Assembly: GCF_963576675.1 (NCBI RefSeq)
Contig: NC_088913.1
Coordinates: 15,823,001-15,887,000, forward strand
Length of the DNA stretch: 64,000 nucleotides
DNA from: Euphorbia lathyris
Lineage: Eukaryota; Streptophyta; Magnoliopsida; Malpighiales; Euphorbiaceae
Reading direction: 5' to 3'
Below are positions 21,708-33,192 of the stretch, piece by piece; position 1 is the stretch's first letter; each line of letters starts with the position of its first letter. The notes under the pieces are model-generated. The model saw only the letters and a list, made by a program, of their open reading frames with translations. It ran no database searches and had not been told where the DNA came from. The position numbers were made by a program, and so were the translations under genes.

Positions 21708-23882
21708 ATGTTTAGAAGTTCATCTTCTAGATCAACTTCAGAACTTTTTAATTTAACCTCCCATTCCGAAATAGAAGTCGATTTTAGTTGGACCTCCTCG
21801 TCAGCGGAGAATTCCCATTCTTCAGAGGACACGATTAATTCCGATTTAGCTGAGTTTGATAACTCGGCGCGTAATCATTATCAGACTCGTTCCACTAGAA
21901 GTCCATCCCTTTTTACTTCTATCTCCGGCGCCGCTCCGGTCGGTGCCCATAGGTGGTTTCCGGGATCAATGGCATCTTCTTCGATTCCCCCTAGGAAAAA
22001 GAATCCCAGAGCGGAGTCCACTCCGTCTCGTATGAGCGTCGCGGATTTAGTGGATCTGGCGAATCGCTTTCCCTGGATTAAAAACTATGAGACTCAGCTC
22101 GCCGCGTCTCATCAACGTCCTTCATGTCCGCCTAGCGGCTTCCTCACAGTACATTATAGTCATGTGGAGAGAGGGTTCCGACTTCCTCTTCCAAAGATGA
22201 TGGCGGACATCCTTTCTTACTTTGACATCACAGTCAGCCAGCTACATCCTAACTGCTGGTTGGACATAGCTTTAGATTGCTACCTTGCCTCGAATTTAGG
22301 CGTTGCATATACAGGCCGTATCTTTAGAGCTTTTCACAAACCTTCAAAAAGGAAGTCTGAATCCTATCTCACGTTCGCCAAATTCGGAGTATATTCGCCC
22401 TTTAACGACAAAATGTGTAATGTCCATTGCTGGGACGAGAGATTCTTCTACGTGAAGATAAATGATGGCGAGCCACTAGGTTTTCCTTCAGTCTGGAATC
22501 CCAGGCCGCTACATATGGCGGGTGACATGCGTATCCTAACGGATAGTGATGAGAAGGTGGCGGAGCTCATGAAGCAAATCAAGGCGGATGCATGGACATA
22601 TGCGGATGCCTTAGCCTTCATGATGAGTGATATCCCACTGATTCACTGTGAAGGGGATCAATTCATTTAGTCAAAGATTACACAATTTGAGGCCGAAGCA
22701 CGCAAGAAAGATCAAGCGGTGAATCCCCAGACTGTTACTGGAAAACGTCCTGCGGAAACGGGGGTTGATCCGCCGTTGAAGAAGAAGAAACCTAACACCA
22801 CTGGAATTCCTAAGCTTATAGAGGATGCCATGAGGTCCGCCAGACCTGCTGGGGAGATTGCACAGGTAGGTTATCTTTGATTTCCATTGTTCCTCAAGCT
22901 CTGGATCGGAGTTCTGACTCTTTCATGTTTGTGTAGTCGGCGAAGCCCGATATTGGTGGATACTGGTCCGCCAAATTGGGAGCCCAAGGTTCTTTCGAGA
23001 ACGAATCCATCTTAAATGATTTGGATGAGGCCTTGGGTCAAGTGGGCGAAGTGCAGAGGAACTATAACCAGATTCCTGGTTCAATTCATGCCCAAAAGGG
23101 GAAGACGGAGCTCCTTTCGGTAAGTTTCTTTAGAAAGGATACAGTCAATACTAATTCCTTAATCCTTTTTGCTTTTTTATCGAATCGTTTGTTTGTGACA
23201 GTTGTATGCTCGCCTACGTGCCATGGAAACTGAGCTCATTCAGAATGTGGCGGATAGGGCAACTATCGAGAGATTAGAGAAAGAGATAGTGGAAGCCAAT
23301 TCCACTATGGCTTCTATCAATGCAGGTCTTGCCTCTGCGAATGCAAACCTTGCTTCTGCCACAGCCGCCTTAGTTCTCAGGGATGAGGAAATCAAGAGTT
23401 TAAAGGCAAAGATTGCGTCCGATGCCAGGAGCCATGAAGACGCCCTTGGAGAAGCTGAATACACGGCGGGTGTACAAGCTTTTTATTATGGAGATATGCT
23501 TATGGCCTACTTCTCCTTGGCGCATCCTGAGACTAACTTCACGGACCCGCAATTCACCGTTCCCGAACCAGAAAAGGTGGTGAAGTTTAATGAAATGCCA
23601 GATGCTAAGGAGTACATCCGTGATTACGTTCGGAGATGGATGAAGGGGCCTGTGGAAGAAACCAAACCCTCTACTACGGTCTTGGCGGATGAGCCTGGTG
23701 ACGTGTCCCTCAAGGCGGATGCAGAACCAATCCCTGATCAGGCTCTTTCCCTTGGCCCCACATCTTCGGGGGATAAGGAGGTATCTCCTAACGGCGAGTC
23801 AGCGGACGTGGAGAAGGAGAATCCCCAAGCAAGCTCTGTGGGCGAAGAAAGCGCAAAGGAGGATGCTCCTATTGTTGTTTAG
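21708..23882 (+). CDS. Antisense spliced gene in the Tat element (Transposase_28-like)
   Basis: This gene runs opposite to the retroelement. Exon 1 (21708-22865) starts at an ATG. After an acidic Ser-rich head it has the domain known as putative gypsy-type transposon (Transposase_28): SVADLVDLANRFPWIKNYE, GFRLPLPKMMADILSYFDI, LHPNCWLDIALDCYL, then a conserved W.PRP-like stretch. Intron 1 is 22866-22936 (CAG then GTAGGT; GTGTAG). Exon 2 is 22937-23119. Intron 2 is 23120-23201 (GTAAGT; TGACAG). Exon 3 (23202-23882) is an Ala-rich coiled coil (EKEIVEANSTMASINAGLA; EEIKSLKAKIA) with an acidic tail ending in TAG. All three exons join in phase 0. One in-frame TAG at 22668 breaks this copy; the frame continues well beyond it. 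The function of the family is unknown to me. Introns and frame are read from sequence; expression is inferred. Confidence 0.8.
22866..22936 (+). other. Intron 1 of the antisense gene
   Basis: 71 bp, GT...AG, with a T-rich 3' half (ttcatgtttgtgtag). Removing it keeps the frame open and removes two stops. Confidence 0.75.
23120..23201 (+). other. Intron 2 of the antisense gene
   Basis: 82 bp, GTAAGT donor and tttgtgacag acceptor, with a T-rich tract before it. Both flanking exons end or start on codon boundaries. Confidence 0.78.
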
Positions 23883-24545
23883 CTTGCTTTTATTTGTGAC
23901 ATTGTAAAAGTATTTTTAAGTACAATTTGTTTTGATCCGTTTACGGAAGCTATGTTATTTCTACGTTTGCGCAAGGAAATATATAGGCATCTAGGATTTG
24001 AAGTAGGTGGCCAGCCATACTTCACTTTATGAACCTTTGTGAAGGTTTAGAAGCTGTTCTATTCCTTCTAGAGGAAGTAAAGCTGCCTAGGGGATCAATT
24101 TGCTACCTATCTTTGAGGCGAAATGATCCACCCGTAGGACTTGCGAATCCTTCTCTGGAAAGGATAAAAGAGTGTAAAGACCTTGCGTCCAAGGATTGTT
24201 TTAACTCTATTGGAGATAGGGATCCGCCTAGAGACGAATCCGCCCATAAGATTGACCTTCTTATGTCCGCAAGGCGAAAAGAACGTAGCTATAAGATAGC
24301 GATCCGTTGTAAATGTGGAGAGCGTTGGGTGCCCCCCCTCTTTTTAAGACTGGAATATTGATATTGCTGAAATAATCGATAAAAAGAGCATAGATAATAG
24401 AACAAATGATGTTTATTAATGGGAAAAATGCCTTATTACAGCAAGTAGGTCTTATAGGTGAGCCTCGTTAAAACCTTTAATAAGAAAAACCACATGGGAA
24501 AAAGCTTATTAAAGGAAAAAGAGTACTCAAGACCATATGTACACT
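23883..24545 (-). other. Non-coding block between integrase and the antisense gene
   Basis: Its reverse complement at 24010-24330 resembles 8330-8900 of the Tat-like element (cctcaaagatag-like phrases; ccttcacaaaggttc). The 110-codon frame at 24029-24361 is not a convincing gene. Confidence 0.6.
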
Positions 24546-25343
24546 TTATTTTCTGACAAAATATTTGTGGAGATTTCGGAGGTTCCATGTGCGTGGCAGT
24601 GTATTGCCCTCCATGTCTTGGATTTTAAATGTGGTGGATCCAATCTTGTCCACTATCTGATATGGACCTGTCCAGTTAAGCCCTAACTTGCCCTTGCCTT
24701 CTCGAGACTGGACTTTGTCCACCTTTCGGAGCACAAGATCACCCACATTTAGATCCACAAGCTTGGCATTTTTATCATGATAAGCTGCAATCCGCTGTTT
24801 ATACGCCGCCATGCGCACATAAGATTGGTCCCTGCGATCTTCTATCTGATCTAGGTGCTCCCTTAGCCGTTTGCCGTTGTCTTCTTCACAATAAAAGGCC
24901 ACTCGATCACTGGGGACTTGTATTTCAACTGGGATCACGGCTTCCACACCATGAGAAAGGGCGAATGGTGTTTCCCCTGTGGTCGTCTTTGGGGTGGTGC
25001 GATAAGCCCATAGAACACTTGTCAGATGGTCCGACCATTTCTTATCATGCTCTCCCAATCTCTTCTTTATCCCCTTTATGATCGTTCGATTGGTAACTTC
25101 AGTCATCCCGTTGGACTGGGGATAATAAACGGAGGCGAATCTGTTCAGGATGCCCAACCCTTCGTAGAAAGCTTTGAACTCGCCACAGTTGAACTGTGTT
25201 CCGTTATCGGTGATGATGGTATGTGGAATACCGTATCTTCCTACAATGTTGTCTTTGACGAATTCCACCATTCGTTCTGCAGTAATGGAAGAAACAGCTT
25301 CGGCTTCTACCCATTTGGTGAAATGATCTACTGCCACTACCAC
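24546..25343 (-). pseudogene. Tat integrase, core and C-terminal domain
   Basis: The frame opens at the integrase core: VVAVDHFTKWVEAEAV with the first catalytic Asp, then IITDNGTQF (second Asp, residue about 45), then SNGMTEVTNRTI with the Glu. A GPF/Y-like end follows (LNWTGPYQIVDKIG; then RTWNLRNLHKYF). The domain inserts element DNA. A stop at 25394 separates it from the zinc-binding N-terminus, so the copy is broken although catalytic residues survive. Confidence 0.92.
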
Positions 25344-25394
25344 GTACCTCCTTTCTCGACGAGTCGGAGGAAATGGGCCAACAATGTCAATTCC

Positions 25395-25691
25395 CTAGAG
25401 GGCGAATGGACGTCCTTCTATGATTGGCCTCTGGATATGTTTGGCAGTATGTGATTCATTCGCATGAATCTGGCAACTGTGACAAGATTCTACTAATTTT
25501 TGGGCATCCAATTCAGCCGTGGGCCAGTAGAAACCTGCTAACCTGGACTTTTTCAAGATGGCGGCGGATGCTTCATGTGCCCCACATGATCCCTCATGTA
25601 GCTCCTTGAGGATTTGTTGTCCTTCTTCTGGCAGAATACACTTCAACCAAGGATGACTAAAGGACTTTCTGTAAAGGCAGTCGTTGATCAC
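25395..25691 (-). pseudogene. Tat integrase, zinc-binding N-terminal part
   Basis: H2C2 region: ELHEGSCGAHEASAAILKK (two His), then CHSCQIHAN (two Cys), followed by RPIIEGRPFAL before a stop. In the family this lies directly upstream of the core, and the continuation at 25394 supports one original frame. Confidence 0.88.
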
Positions 25692-25822
25692 GGAGAAATA
25701 AGCCGCTCTCCTAACTATCCGCCGTGCCTCTTCTTTGTCCTCAGGTAAGGTTCCATTCAGCAGATATTGGCGGATGACCGATCTCTAATCATCTTCCACT
25801 GTTGTGAGTAGGGAGACTTCTT
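25692..25822 (-). pseudogene. Tat pol linker between the second RNase H and integrase
   Basis: The alignment-like phrases RRAAYFSVIND and ILLNGTLPEDKEEARR can be read on the minus strand, with a stop (TAG on the minus strand) at about 25785. It connects the neighbouring pieces. Confidence 0.55.
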
Positions 25823-26539
25823 CTAAGGCGAATGCCGGAGCAATTTTAACTTCAAAGGGCAATCCGGATCCGCCCAACTCTCCTCACAAGAGGCCATTTT
25901 GGCCAAATAATCTGCCTCTGTGTTGGACTCCCTCCGTACGTGAATCAGTTCCCATTTAGTTTCCTTAGTTTCAAGGTGATCCAGCAACTTTTTGACTTCC
26001 GCTACGTATTTGGCCAGAACCTCGTCTTTTACCTCGTAATTCTTGATTACTTGGTTGACCATTAGTTTAGAGTCGCTATAGATCACAATCCGCTCTGGAG
26101 TGATTTCTTTGAGTAGGCGTAATCCCAATATCAGAGCTTCATATTCAGCAGCATTATTAGTTGCATGGAAATTTAATTTTGCTGCGTACCGTAATTTTAT
26201 GTATTGGGGACCCTTGATCACAACGCCTATGCCAGCTCCATCCGCCGAGGAGGCACCATCGGTGTACATCGACCATTCCTCAATCGGAGGCTTGGGATGA
26301 TCTATCCCTTCATCAGTGAATTCATTCACGAAGTCCGCCAAGACTTGACTTTTTAAAGCTGACCTGCTTTCATACCTCACATCGAATTCGCCCAGGCGGA
26401 TTGCCCATTCCATCAGCCTTCCCGAAGTGTCTGGTTTCTGCAACACCTTTCTCATTGGTATATTTGTTCGAACCACTAAAGTATGCGCCTGAAAATATGG
26501 CCTAAGGCGGATTGCCGTGGTTACAACAGCCAGTGCCAT
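25823..26539 (-). pseudogene. Tat RNase H (first, C-terminal part) and archaeal-type second RNase H
   Basis: The first part is the end of the usual gypsy RNase H (RLRPYFQAHTLVVRTN; then GRLMEWAIRLGEFD). From about residue 85 a second RNase H follows: EEWSMYTDGASS with catalytic Asp, NNAAEYEALILGL with Glu, IYSDSKLMVNQV with Asp, and ESNTEADYLAKMA with the last Asp. Two RNase H domains in one pol are characteristic of the Tat clade. A stop near 26607 separates this from RT. Confidence 0.9.
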
Positions 26540-26605
26540 TTTATCAAGCTTTGAATACTTGGTTTCGGCGTCTTTCAGAACTTTGCTTACGTAATAGATT
26601 GGAAA

Positions 26606-29098
26606 TTACTGGCCATCCTCTTCTCGTATCACGACCGTGCATACGGCCTTGTCCGTAACCGATACATACATGTAGAGGTCCTCTCCCTTCAAAGGTCGAC
26701 TCATCATGGGTGGTTCCGTGAGGAACCGCTTGATTCCTTCGAAGGCTCTTTCACAATCTTCATTCCACTCGAATGCTTTTTGCTTCTTAATGACATCATA
26801 AAAGGGCTGACATCTGCGGGCTGAGCAAGAGATAAACCTGCCCAAGGCTATGATCCGCCCGTTAAGGCGTTGCACTTCTCTGATATTCCGTGGTGCCTGC
26901 ATTTCCAGAACTGCCTTAACTTTGTCCGGATTTGGGCTAACTCCCTTTTCGCTGATCATGAAACCTAGGAATTTTCCATACGTTGCCCCGAAAGTGCACT
27001 TCTCTGGGTTCAACTTAATGTTGTGGCGTCGGAGTACGTCCAATACCTCCTTTATATCATCCGCATGCTTTTCTACGCTCGTACTTTTGATGATCATGTC
27101 ATCTACATATACAGAATAGTTATCCCCTTTATTATCTGCAAATATCTTGTTCATCATCCTCTGATAAGTTGCACCTGCGTTCTTAAGCCCAAAGGGCATG
27201 ACTTTGAAACAATAAGTGGCTTGGTGTGTTACGAACGAGGTCTTGATTCTGTCAGAGGGCTCCATAGGGATCTGATGATAACTAGACTTTACATCAGTAA
27301 AGGAGTACATTGCGTGACCGGCAGTTCCGTCTACAAGCATATCAATACATGGCAAAGGATAGTTGTCTTTGGGGCAAGCTTTATTGAGATCTGTAAAGTC
27401 AATGCACATGCGGTAAGATCCGCCAGCCTTTTTCACCAAAACGACGTTCGCCAACCACTGAGTGTAAAGCACTTCCTCAATGGCATCCGCCTTTTGGAGC
27501 TTGGCGATCTCTTCCTCTATCACCTTCTGTCTTTCCGGGCCATGGTTTCTCCGTTTCTGAGCCACGGGAACTGCATTTTTATCAATGTTGAGCTTGTGAG
27601 TGATTACGTCTGGACTGATTCCAGGGAGAATTTCATCCTTCCATGCGAAGACATCCTCCGCCTCACAAAGCACTTTAGTGATTGCATCTTTGATTTCACC
27701 TTTGAGCCCTTTAGCCATTCGCACTTGCTTTTCATCCGCCATAAGGTACATTTCAGTCTCGCCTAAGGCCATTGTGACGTGTTCCTCTTCGTCTTCCTCC
27801 TTAGATTGCGGGCGAATCATTAGTGATGCCGAATATGTCTCCTGAGCCACCTTTTGGCTACCTCTGATCATTACACCTCCCTTGGTCGTGGGAATGTAAA
27901 GTGTTAAGTGGCGAATGGAGATAAGAGCTGCAACTTCAGAGATAAAGGGCCGTCCGAGGATGATATTGTAAGCTAACTGACCATCCAAGACAGAAAATTC
28001 TAGATCTCCCTTCCAGATTTGATCATCATCTGTAAGCTCACAATCTAGAGTGACTTGGCCTTTTGTTTGAATAGTATGTCCCGTCACTCCAAAGATATCG
28101 ACCACAGTTGGCTCTACTTGAACAGGATCAATCATGAGTTTGGCGAAAGCACCTCTGGTGATGACATTGCATGAACTTCCAGTATCAATTATTACCCTTT
28201 TCATCTCCCAGCCTTCCACCGTCATAGTGACGACCAGTGCATCTGCATGGGGTGGTATTTCAGGACCTATATCGGAAAAGGGGCGATTTAACGACGTCCT
28301 GTCAAGGGCGGTAGTCTTTGCATTTTTCAACATTGGCTGGTACCCAGGTCCGCCCGCTATGACATTGATGGTACCCTTTCCTTTCCTCTTTGGGTCCTCA
28401 TTGGATCTATCACCATCTCCTTTTTTGTCCTCAGTTTGGATGAACCGATCCAATTTGCCCCTCTCTATGAGGCGCTCTATTTCTCGAGCTAACTCCCAGC
28501 ATGCGTCAGTGTCATGGCCATTTTTCCTGTGATATTTGCAATAGTTTTTAGGATTTTTACCATTATTGGTGTACTCCCCTCTCTTTGGTTCGGGGTATGA
28601 AATGCTCCGTTTGTGTTGACTGTTCTCAATCCACATAAGAACTTCACTTTTAGAAGCATTGAGAGGTGTGAAAGAGGTGACAAACGTTGATTTGCCCTTA
28701 GAATCTCTTCGCCTATTTCTAGAGGAAGAGTCCTGACGTTTGTCCCTGTCTCTATCTCGAGGACGAGATTCGCCCTTGACCCTTTTCGGCGATGATGGTG
28801 AACCTCGGCGAATGTCATCCACCTCTATGAAATCTTTACAACGTTCCATCAACTCTGCCATGCTGGTGGGTTTCTTTCGAATGAGATCTTCCTGCAAACT
28901 CTTACAGGTGGTGTTTCTTACAAAACATTCCACAGCTACAAAGATATCCACATCAACGATTTGTTTGCACAACTGGTTGAAAGTGTCCACATAATCCCGA
29001 AGGGACTCATTCGCCTTTTGCTTTAACTCAAAAAGCTTCCCAGATTTCACCACTGCAGGAATACAACCGGCGAATTTAGCGCAAAATTCCCTGCTCAA
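26606..29098 (-). pseudogene. Tat gag C-terminus, protease and reverse transcriptase (830 codons)
   Basis: Residues 1-100 are the gag C-terminal half. A Cys/His motif (CKYHRKNGHDTDAC) lies at about 187-200. The aspartic protease DTGSS is at about 305-309 with NIILGRPFISEVAAL downstream. RT has MCIDFTDLNKACPKD, FTDVKSSYHQI, FGLKNAGATYQRMM and YVDD (residues about 664-667), then the thumb (KCTFG, ISEKGVSPNPDKV). RNase H begins before the stop at 26606. All core active residues are present. Stops at both ends mean it is not expressed as a full polyprotein now. The longest intact coding stretch in the window. Confidence 0.95.
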
Positions 29099-30330
29099 CT
29101 AATCAAAGCTGTTAATCGAGCCTGGAGGTAGAGATTGAAACCACAAATAGGCTGGGCCACCCAGCGTGGTGACAAACATTTTGCAGAGCACGGGCTCGGT
29201 AGCTCGGTTGAGCCTAGCCAGTATTCGATACTTTCGAACGTGAGCTTCTGGATTATCCCTGCCTGTGTATATTGCGAGATTGGGAATCTTAAAAGCTCTT
29301 TTCGTCTCCTCCGCCTCAATCCAAGCTGCGAAAGGCGAATCCCTATTGGCGAACGGGTTGTGCCTGGCATTTTCTTCATTCATACGGAGCACCAGGGCCC
29401 TTACTCTATCATCAAAATTTTTCGGATCTGCCCTAGGGCGGCCTCTTCGTGGCGATCTACTTGGAGAAGAAGAAGAAGAAGAAGAACTTGAATCAGACGA
29501 TGGATCTGATGGCGAACGTCTTCTTCCATTACCGCGTCCACTTCCTCCTCCGCCTCCTCCTCCACCACCACATCCTCCTCCATTTCCTCCACCTGGGGGA
29601 GTCGGACCATTTCCTCCCCCCTGGCCTTCTGACGGGATATGCCCAACCGTTCCTGAAGGCGGCAGCGGTGGTGGTCCACCTACATGGGATGTTTTTCTGG
29701 CCTTTTACTTCGTCTACGGCCAGTAGATGGGGGCGATCTACCACGACGGGAGGATCTCGCTCACCGGGGCGAAGGTGACTTTGTCCGTCTACCTTTCTCT
29801 TTTCTATGCTTCTTGTGAGTTGGCCCTTTAGATCCGCCAAGGGATAAATTCGTCCATGGATGCCTGGGTACATTGGACCCACCAAGATTCAACCGTGGAC
29901 CCCCAGATCCGCCAGGAAGGGTCGTGTCATTTCTTTGACTTCCTTCAGCGCCATCAGGAAATAACTCACGATTGATGTGCCGTTCACCAGCTGACGTTGT
30001 GGAGGTTATCATAGAATCCGTGACGTGAGCCTAGAGGAATGAAGAATTCAGGGCGCCCGGTCTAAAGTTTAACAAGGGCCGAGATGATACAGTCGATGTG
30101 GACGCCATGCTCCAGTGTGGAGGCATGGTCATGAACGACCGCATGCGATCCCCTATCTCGGCTCCAAACCGTTCACCAATGGCTTGCGCACACATGCTGA
30201 TGAAGGCATCAGGGTTCGTACCACTTTCAACGTGTGTTGTAGGAGCAGTTGTGTCTGTGCGGCCAGCACTAGATGGTGTAACTAATGGTGTTTCGATCCT
30301 TGAAGAAGGATTCGGATCTCCAGTCGTCAT
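29099..30330 (-). pseudogene. Tat gag, N-terminal part, frameshifted
   Basis: In element orientation gag starts at an ATG at 30330 (MTTGDPNPSSRIETP), 61 bases after the LTR. A low-complexity Gly/Pro/Arg-rich part (about 29400-30030) is split over frames by indels. The capsid-like gag domain follows at 29392-29099 (AFKIPNLAIYTGRDNPEAHV, then GGPAYLWFQSLPPGS) and is cut from the rest by a TAG at 29098-29100. Plus-strand proline-rich frames over this stretch are shadows of it. Confidence 0.85.
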
Positions 30331-30373
30331 AATTTCTTATCGTGAACGAAAAACCCTTTGTTTGATTAAGGGT

Positions 30374-30391
30374 CCACGATCACCGCACCAA
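30374..30391 (-). promoter_or_regulatory. Probable primer binding site of the Tat element
   Basis: Minus strand ttggtgcggtgatcgtgg, immediately after the 5' LTR. The same spot in the Tat-like element at 4523 reads ttggtacagtgatcgta. I cannot name the tRNA. Confidence 0.6.
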
Positions 30392-33192
30392 TGTTAACGG
30401 GTGAGGAAATTCCGATCAACGTCCGTCCCTGTGGGGGGCGTCGTTGGGTTCGACGGGGAGAAGCTCCGATGCCAAAGTCAGTAAAGCGATTCAAGGAAAA
30501 CAAACTGAATTGACAAAGACCGTGAGAATGTGTGTGTATGTGTACCTTGATAGCCTAGGGGATCGGGCTATATATAGCTGGGAAGTTGTAACCTCTAGGT
30601 AACTGGAAAGTCTCCATTAATGCTTCATTAATGGCGGTTACGAGTTATCTTTAACCTGGCGGTTTAGCTAATTAATAACTCATTAATGATCTTTTATGGC
30701 TGAGTCGGCGGCCAGCCGTTATAGAGGCGAATCAAGTGAATGGAGAGGTTCGCCTCATCGATCCGCCAGCGGATCTCTTAGAGCTGATCCATGGAGATCA
30801 GCCAGCCAGCTTCCCTTTGGGGATCACTACGTGGCGTACTTTGAGGTGAATATCCCTTTTGGTCCTTGGGATAATATGTAACCCCCTCACTTGGATCACA
30901 TGATATCTCACACAATATCAGTTATAGACATGCTTTCAATTCTCAATCATATAAACTTCAATCTCATATAAACTTTACATATTATACATAAGAGAAAGCA
31001 TTTACAATACACGTTTAAGTCATTATCCTACATAGAGGATTTACAAAACAAAAGTACATCACAAGACTCCAAAATGCCTAGATGAGAATGGACTGACACT
31101 GTCGGTGCGACTTTAAGCAAGAAGAACTCCTCCTAACCTGTAAAATCTGTTGGCAAGGGGTGAGCTTCCTACTCAATAATCATATTACGCATATATGTAT
31201 ACAAAAGTAATGTAAAGAACACAGATCAAAATATATCATCAGTACCAAGTTAGAATTAGCAATAGAAAGATATTCACTTGTTTCACTTATATACTTATTT
31301 TAGTAAGTAAGGCCTTGCTATACTTAGACAATATATTTAAAATGGTCCTTGGGCCCAATCTGTATTCCGGCTCACTAAATTCGGAATACAATCATCTGTA
31401 CGGAGGAGTTACACTCAACTCACATTCTCATATATCTCAACACATGTGCTTCCGGCTCACAATATTCGGATAGCACTCTCAACTTGGACCATTTCACATA
31501 TCCATCTAAGCAAGCTTATATTCATTTATAATCTAACCATTATCCAGTTCCAGTATGTGCACAAGGCTCAACATGCCGTATTTACTCATAACACTGCAAC
31601 ATACTCAATCATATCACTTTCTTATCAATCATGACGTATCACAAACACTCAAACATTATCCACATCATTCACATCAGATTCAACCACATCTCACACTCAA
31701 CAAGTCACAAGGCACAATACATTCATACACATATATAAGCAATATGCTTACCGTCGCACTTGGTTCGATCTATTCAACACGATCGGGTGTGCGTTCAGTT
31801 GCACCTTGCCCTCCTAATGTCACATAACATTTATACAATTAGCCTTAACATAAACTTAATAAAAATATAAACTAATGAATGCTATATGATTTACAAGACA
31901 CTAACTCCACAAAGTTCATGCAATCTAATCCTTTTGTCTTAGATCATCACATGACCTACTTGCACACATTCTGCCATAACTTACTCTATATTAATCCAAA
32001 TGCCCTGATTCTTGAACCTACTGAAACTAGACATATATGGGTATAACATATCCAAAATTCACTTTAATATCACTTCTACACAATATATGGCATGCAAAAT
32101 GATTCTGTCCTGTTTCCAGCTAAGAAATAGACTATCCAGATTTGCATCTACCATAATTCACTCAACCTATCTCACACTAAACACAATGTATTGCCAAAAC
32201 CCTTTACAGACATATACTTCAAGTAGTTAGGAACACTTTTGTATAAATAACATTTCTCAAATTATGAATCTAAGGTCCTCAAAATGCTACATCAACATGG
32301 CTGCCTCACATGACATTCAATTTCGAGTCAGTCATGTTCCATCTAGGTTTTCTTCATCTATATATGGAATTAAAGTCCCATATTTTACAGAGGGTTTCAT
32401 AACACATATAGCAACATATGTTATTCTTTATGTATCTTCAAATTCGAAGAATATCAATATGAAAAACATGCTCCAAAATGACTGAAAGCAGTACCCTAGA
32501 TTTCTGTTTAGGGCACTTGATACATATCTTTCATTTGGACAGCCTAAAACCAATTCAAACAATACCAAAACTCAACAAACTCAATCAAAACCCATCCACA
32601 ACAAATCCTATGATAATACCTAGGTATTTCAGAATCTCAAACTCATAGAAAACAAGCTAAAACAGCATACTAACCTTCAACTCGTGTCTATCACCTAGTA
32701 TGCTTCCTAACTTGACTTGTTTGACTCGAAAATGGAAGAAATTGGAAGATTTTTCTTTGGAGAGGTTTAGGGTATGAACAAGGAAGGTTTTGCTGAAGCT
32801 TTGGTCGAAATTGTGGCTGGAATAGATAAAGAATGAGTTGTGCACATCATTTGGCAAATGAAGAGGTGTATTTTGTCTTAATATTGGGGTGACACCTCGT
32901 GCTTGCTCACAAACCTCAAATTCAGCCCTCCTAAAGTGTAACTTAATCAATTTAGGACATATGAATTCATTCATTCATTCATTTAAGTCCTAACTCAATT
33001 AACCAATCGTTACATCTTAACGATACACTAATCGTCTACTAATCACACGGTAATTGCATTATGCATACGAAACTTCTACTGACAATGAGATGAATCTAAA
33101 ATGTATGTATTCAATTATGAAAACATATATGAATGTGGGAAGACTCATATGTTAGGGTTTTAGGGATGTTACATAATATCTCGATGTTATCA
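30392..33192 (-). repeat. 5' LTR of the Tat element, split by an insertion
   Basis: 30392-30876 and 33174-33192 together match 20919-21419. A TATA-like box (ctatatatagc, about 30568-30577) is oriented for transcription of gag on the minus strand. The inserted 2.3-kb element lies near the LTR's 5' end in element orientation, upstream of this box. Confidence 0.92.
30877..33173. mobile_element. 2.3-kb LTR-like insertion (probable solo LTR)
   Basis: It has tgtaac...gttaca ends and a perfect 5-bp target duplication taata (30872-30876 and 33174-33178). The 3' LTR of the host element at 21401 shows the empty site (ggataatatctc). No gag, pol, primer site or internal LTR pair is seen, so a solo LTR left by recombination is the simplest reading. 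Length and tgtaac ends suit chromovirus-type LTRs. Small frames inside (for example 32657-32974 minus) have no recognisable domain. Orientation is uncertain. Confidence 0.8.

Larger units (their letters stand above)
20919..33192 (-). mobile_element. Ty3/gypsy LTR retrotransposon, Tat clade, minus strand
   Basis: Both ends are defined: tgttaac...ttatca LTRs and a perfect 5-bp target duplication tggat (20914-20918 and 33193-33197). In its own orientation the order is 5' LTR (right), primer site, gag, protease, RT, RNase H, second RNase H, integrase, a non-coding block, an oppositely oriented gene, polypurine tract and 3' LTR (left). The second RNase H and antisense ORF are features of the Tat clade (Ogre/Retand/Grande relatives). 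Without the 2.3-kb insertion in the 5' LTR it is near 10 kb. The two LTRs differ at only about four bases plus a GT-repeat length, so insertion was recent. Several stops break gag and pol. Confidence 0.95.

Noticed and set aside
24029..24361. 110-codon plus-strand frame after the antisense gene
   Set aside because: Sequence is a non-coding block shared with the Tat-like element at 8.3-8.9 kb, where the frame is not kept.
27023..27766. 247-codon plus-strand frame over the Tat RT
   Set aside because: It is the antisense shadow of the well-supported minus-strand RT and has no domain of its own.
29265..29726. Proline-rich plus-strand frame (PPPPPPPP)
   Set aside because: It mirrors the Gly/Arg-rich low-complexity part of gag on the minus strand.
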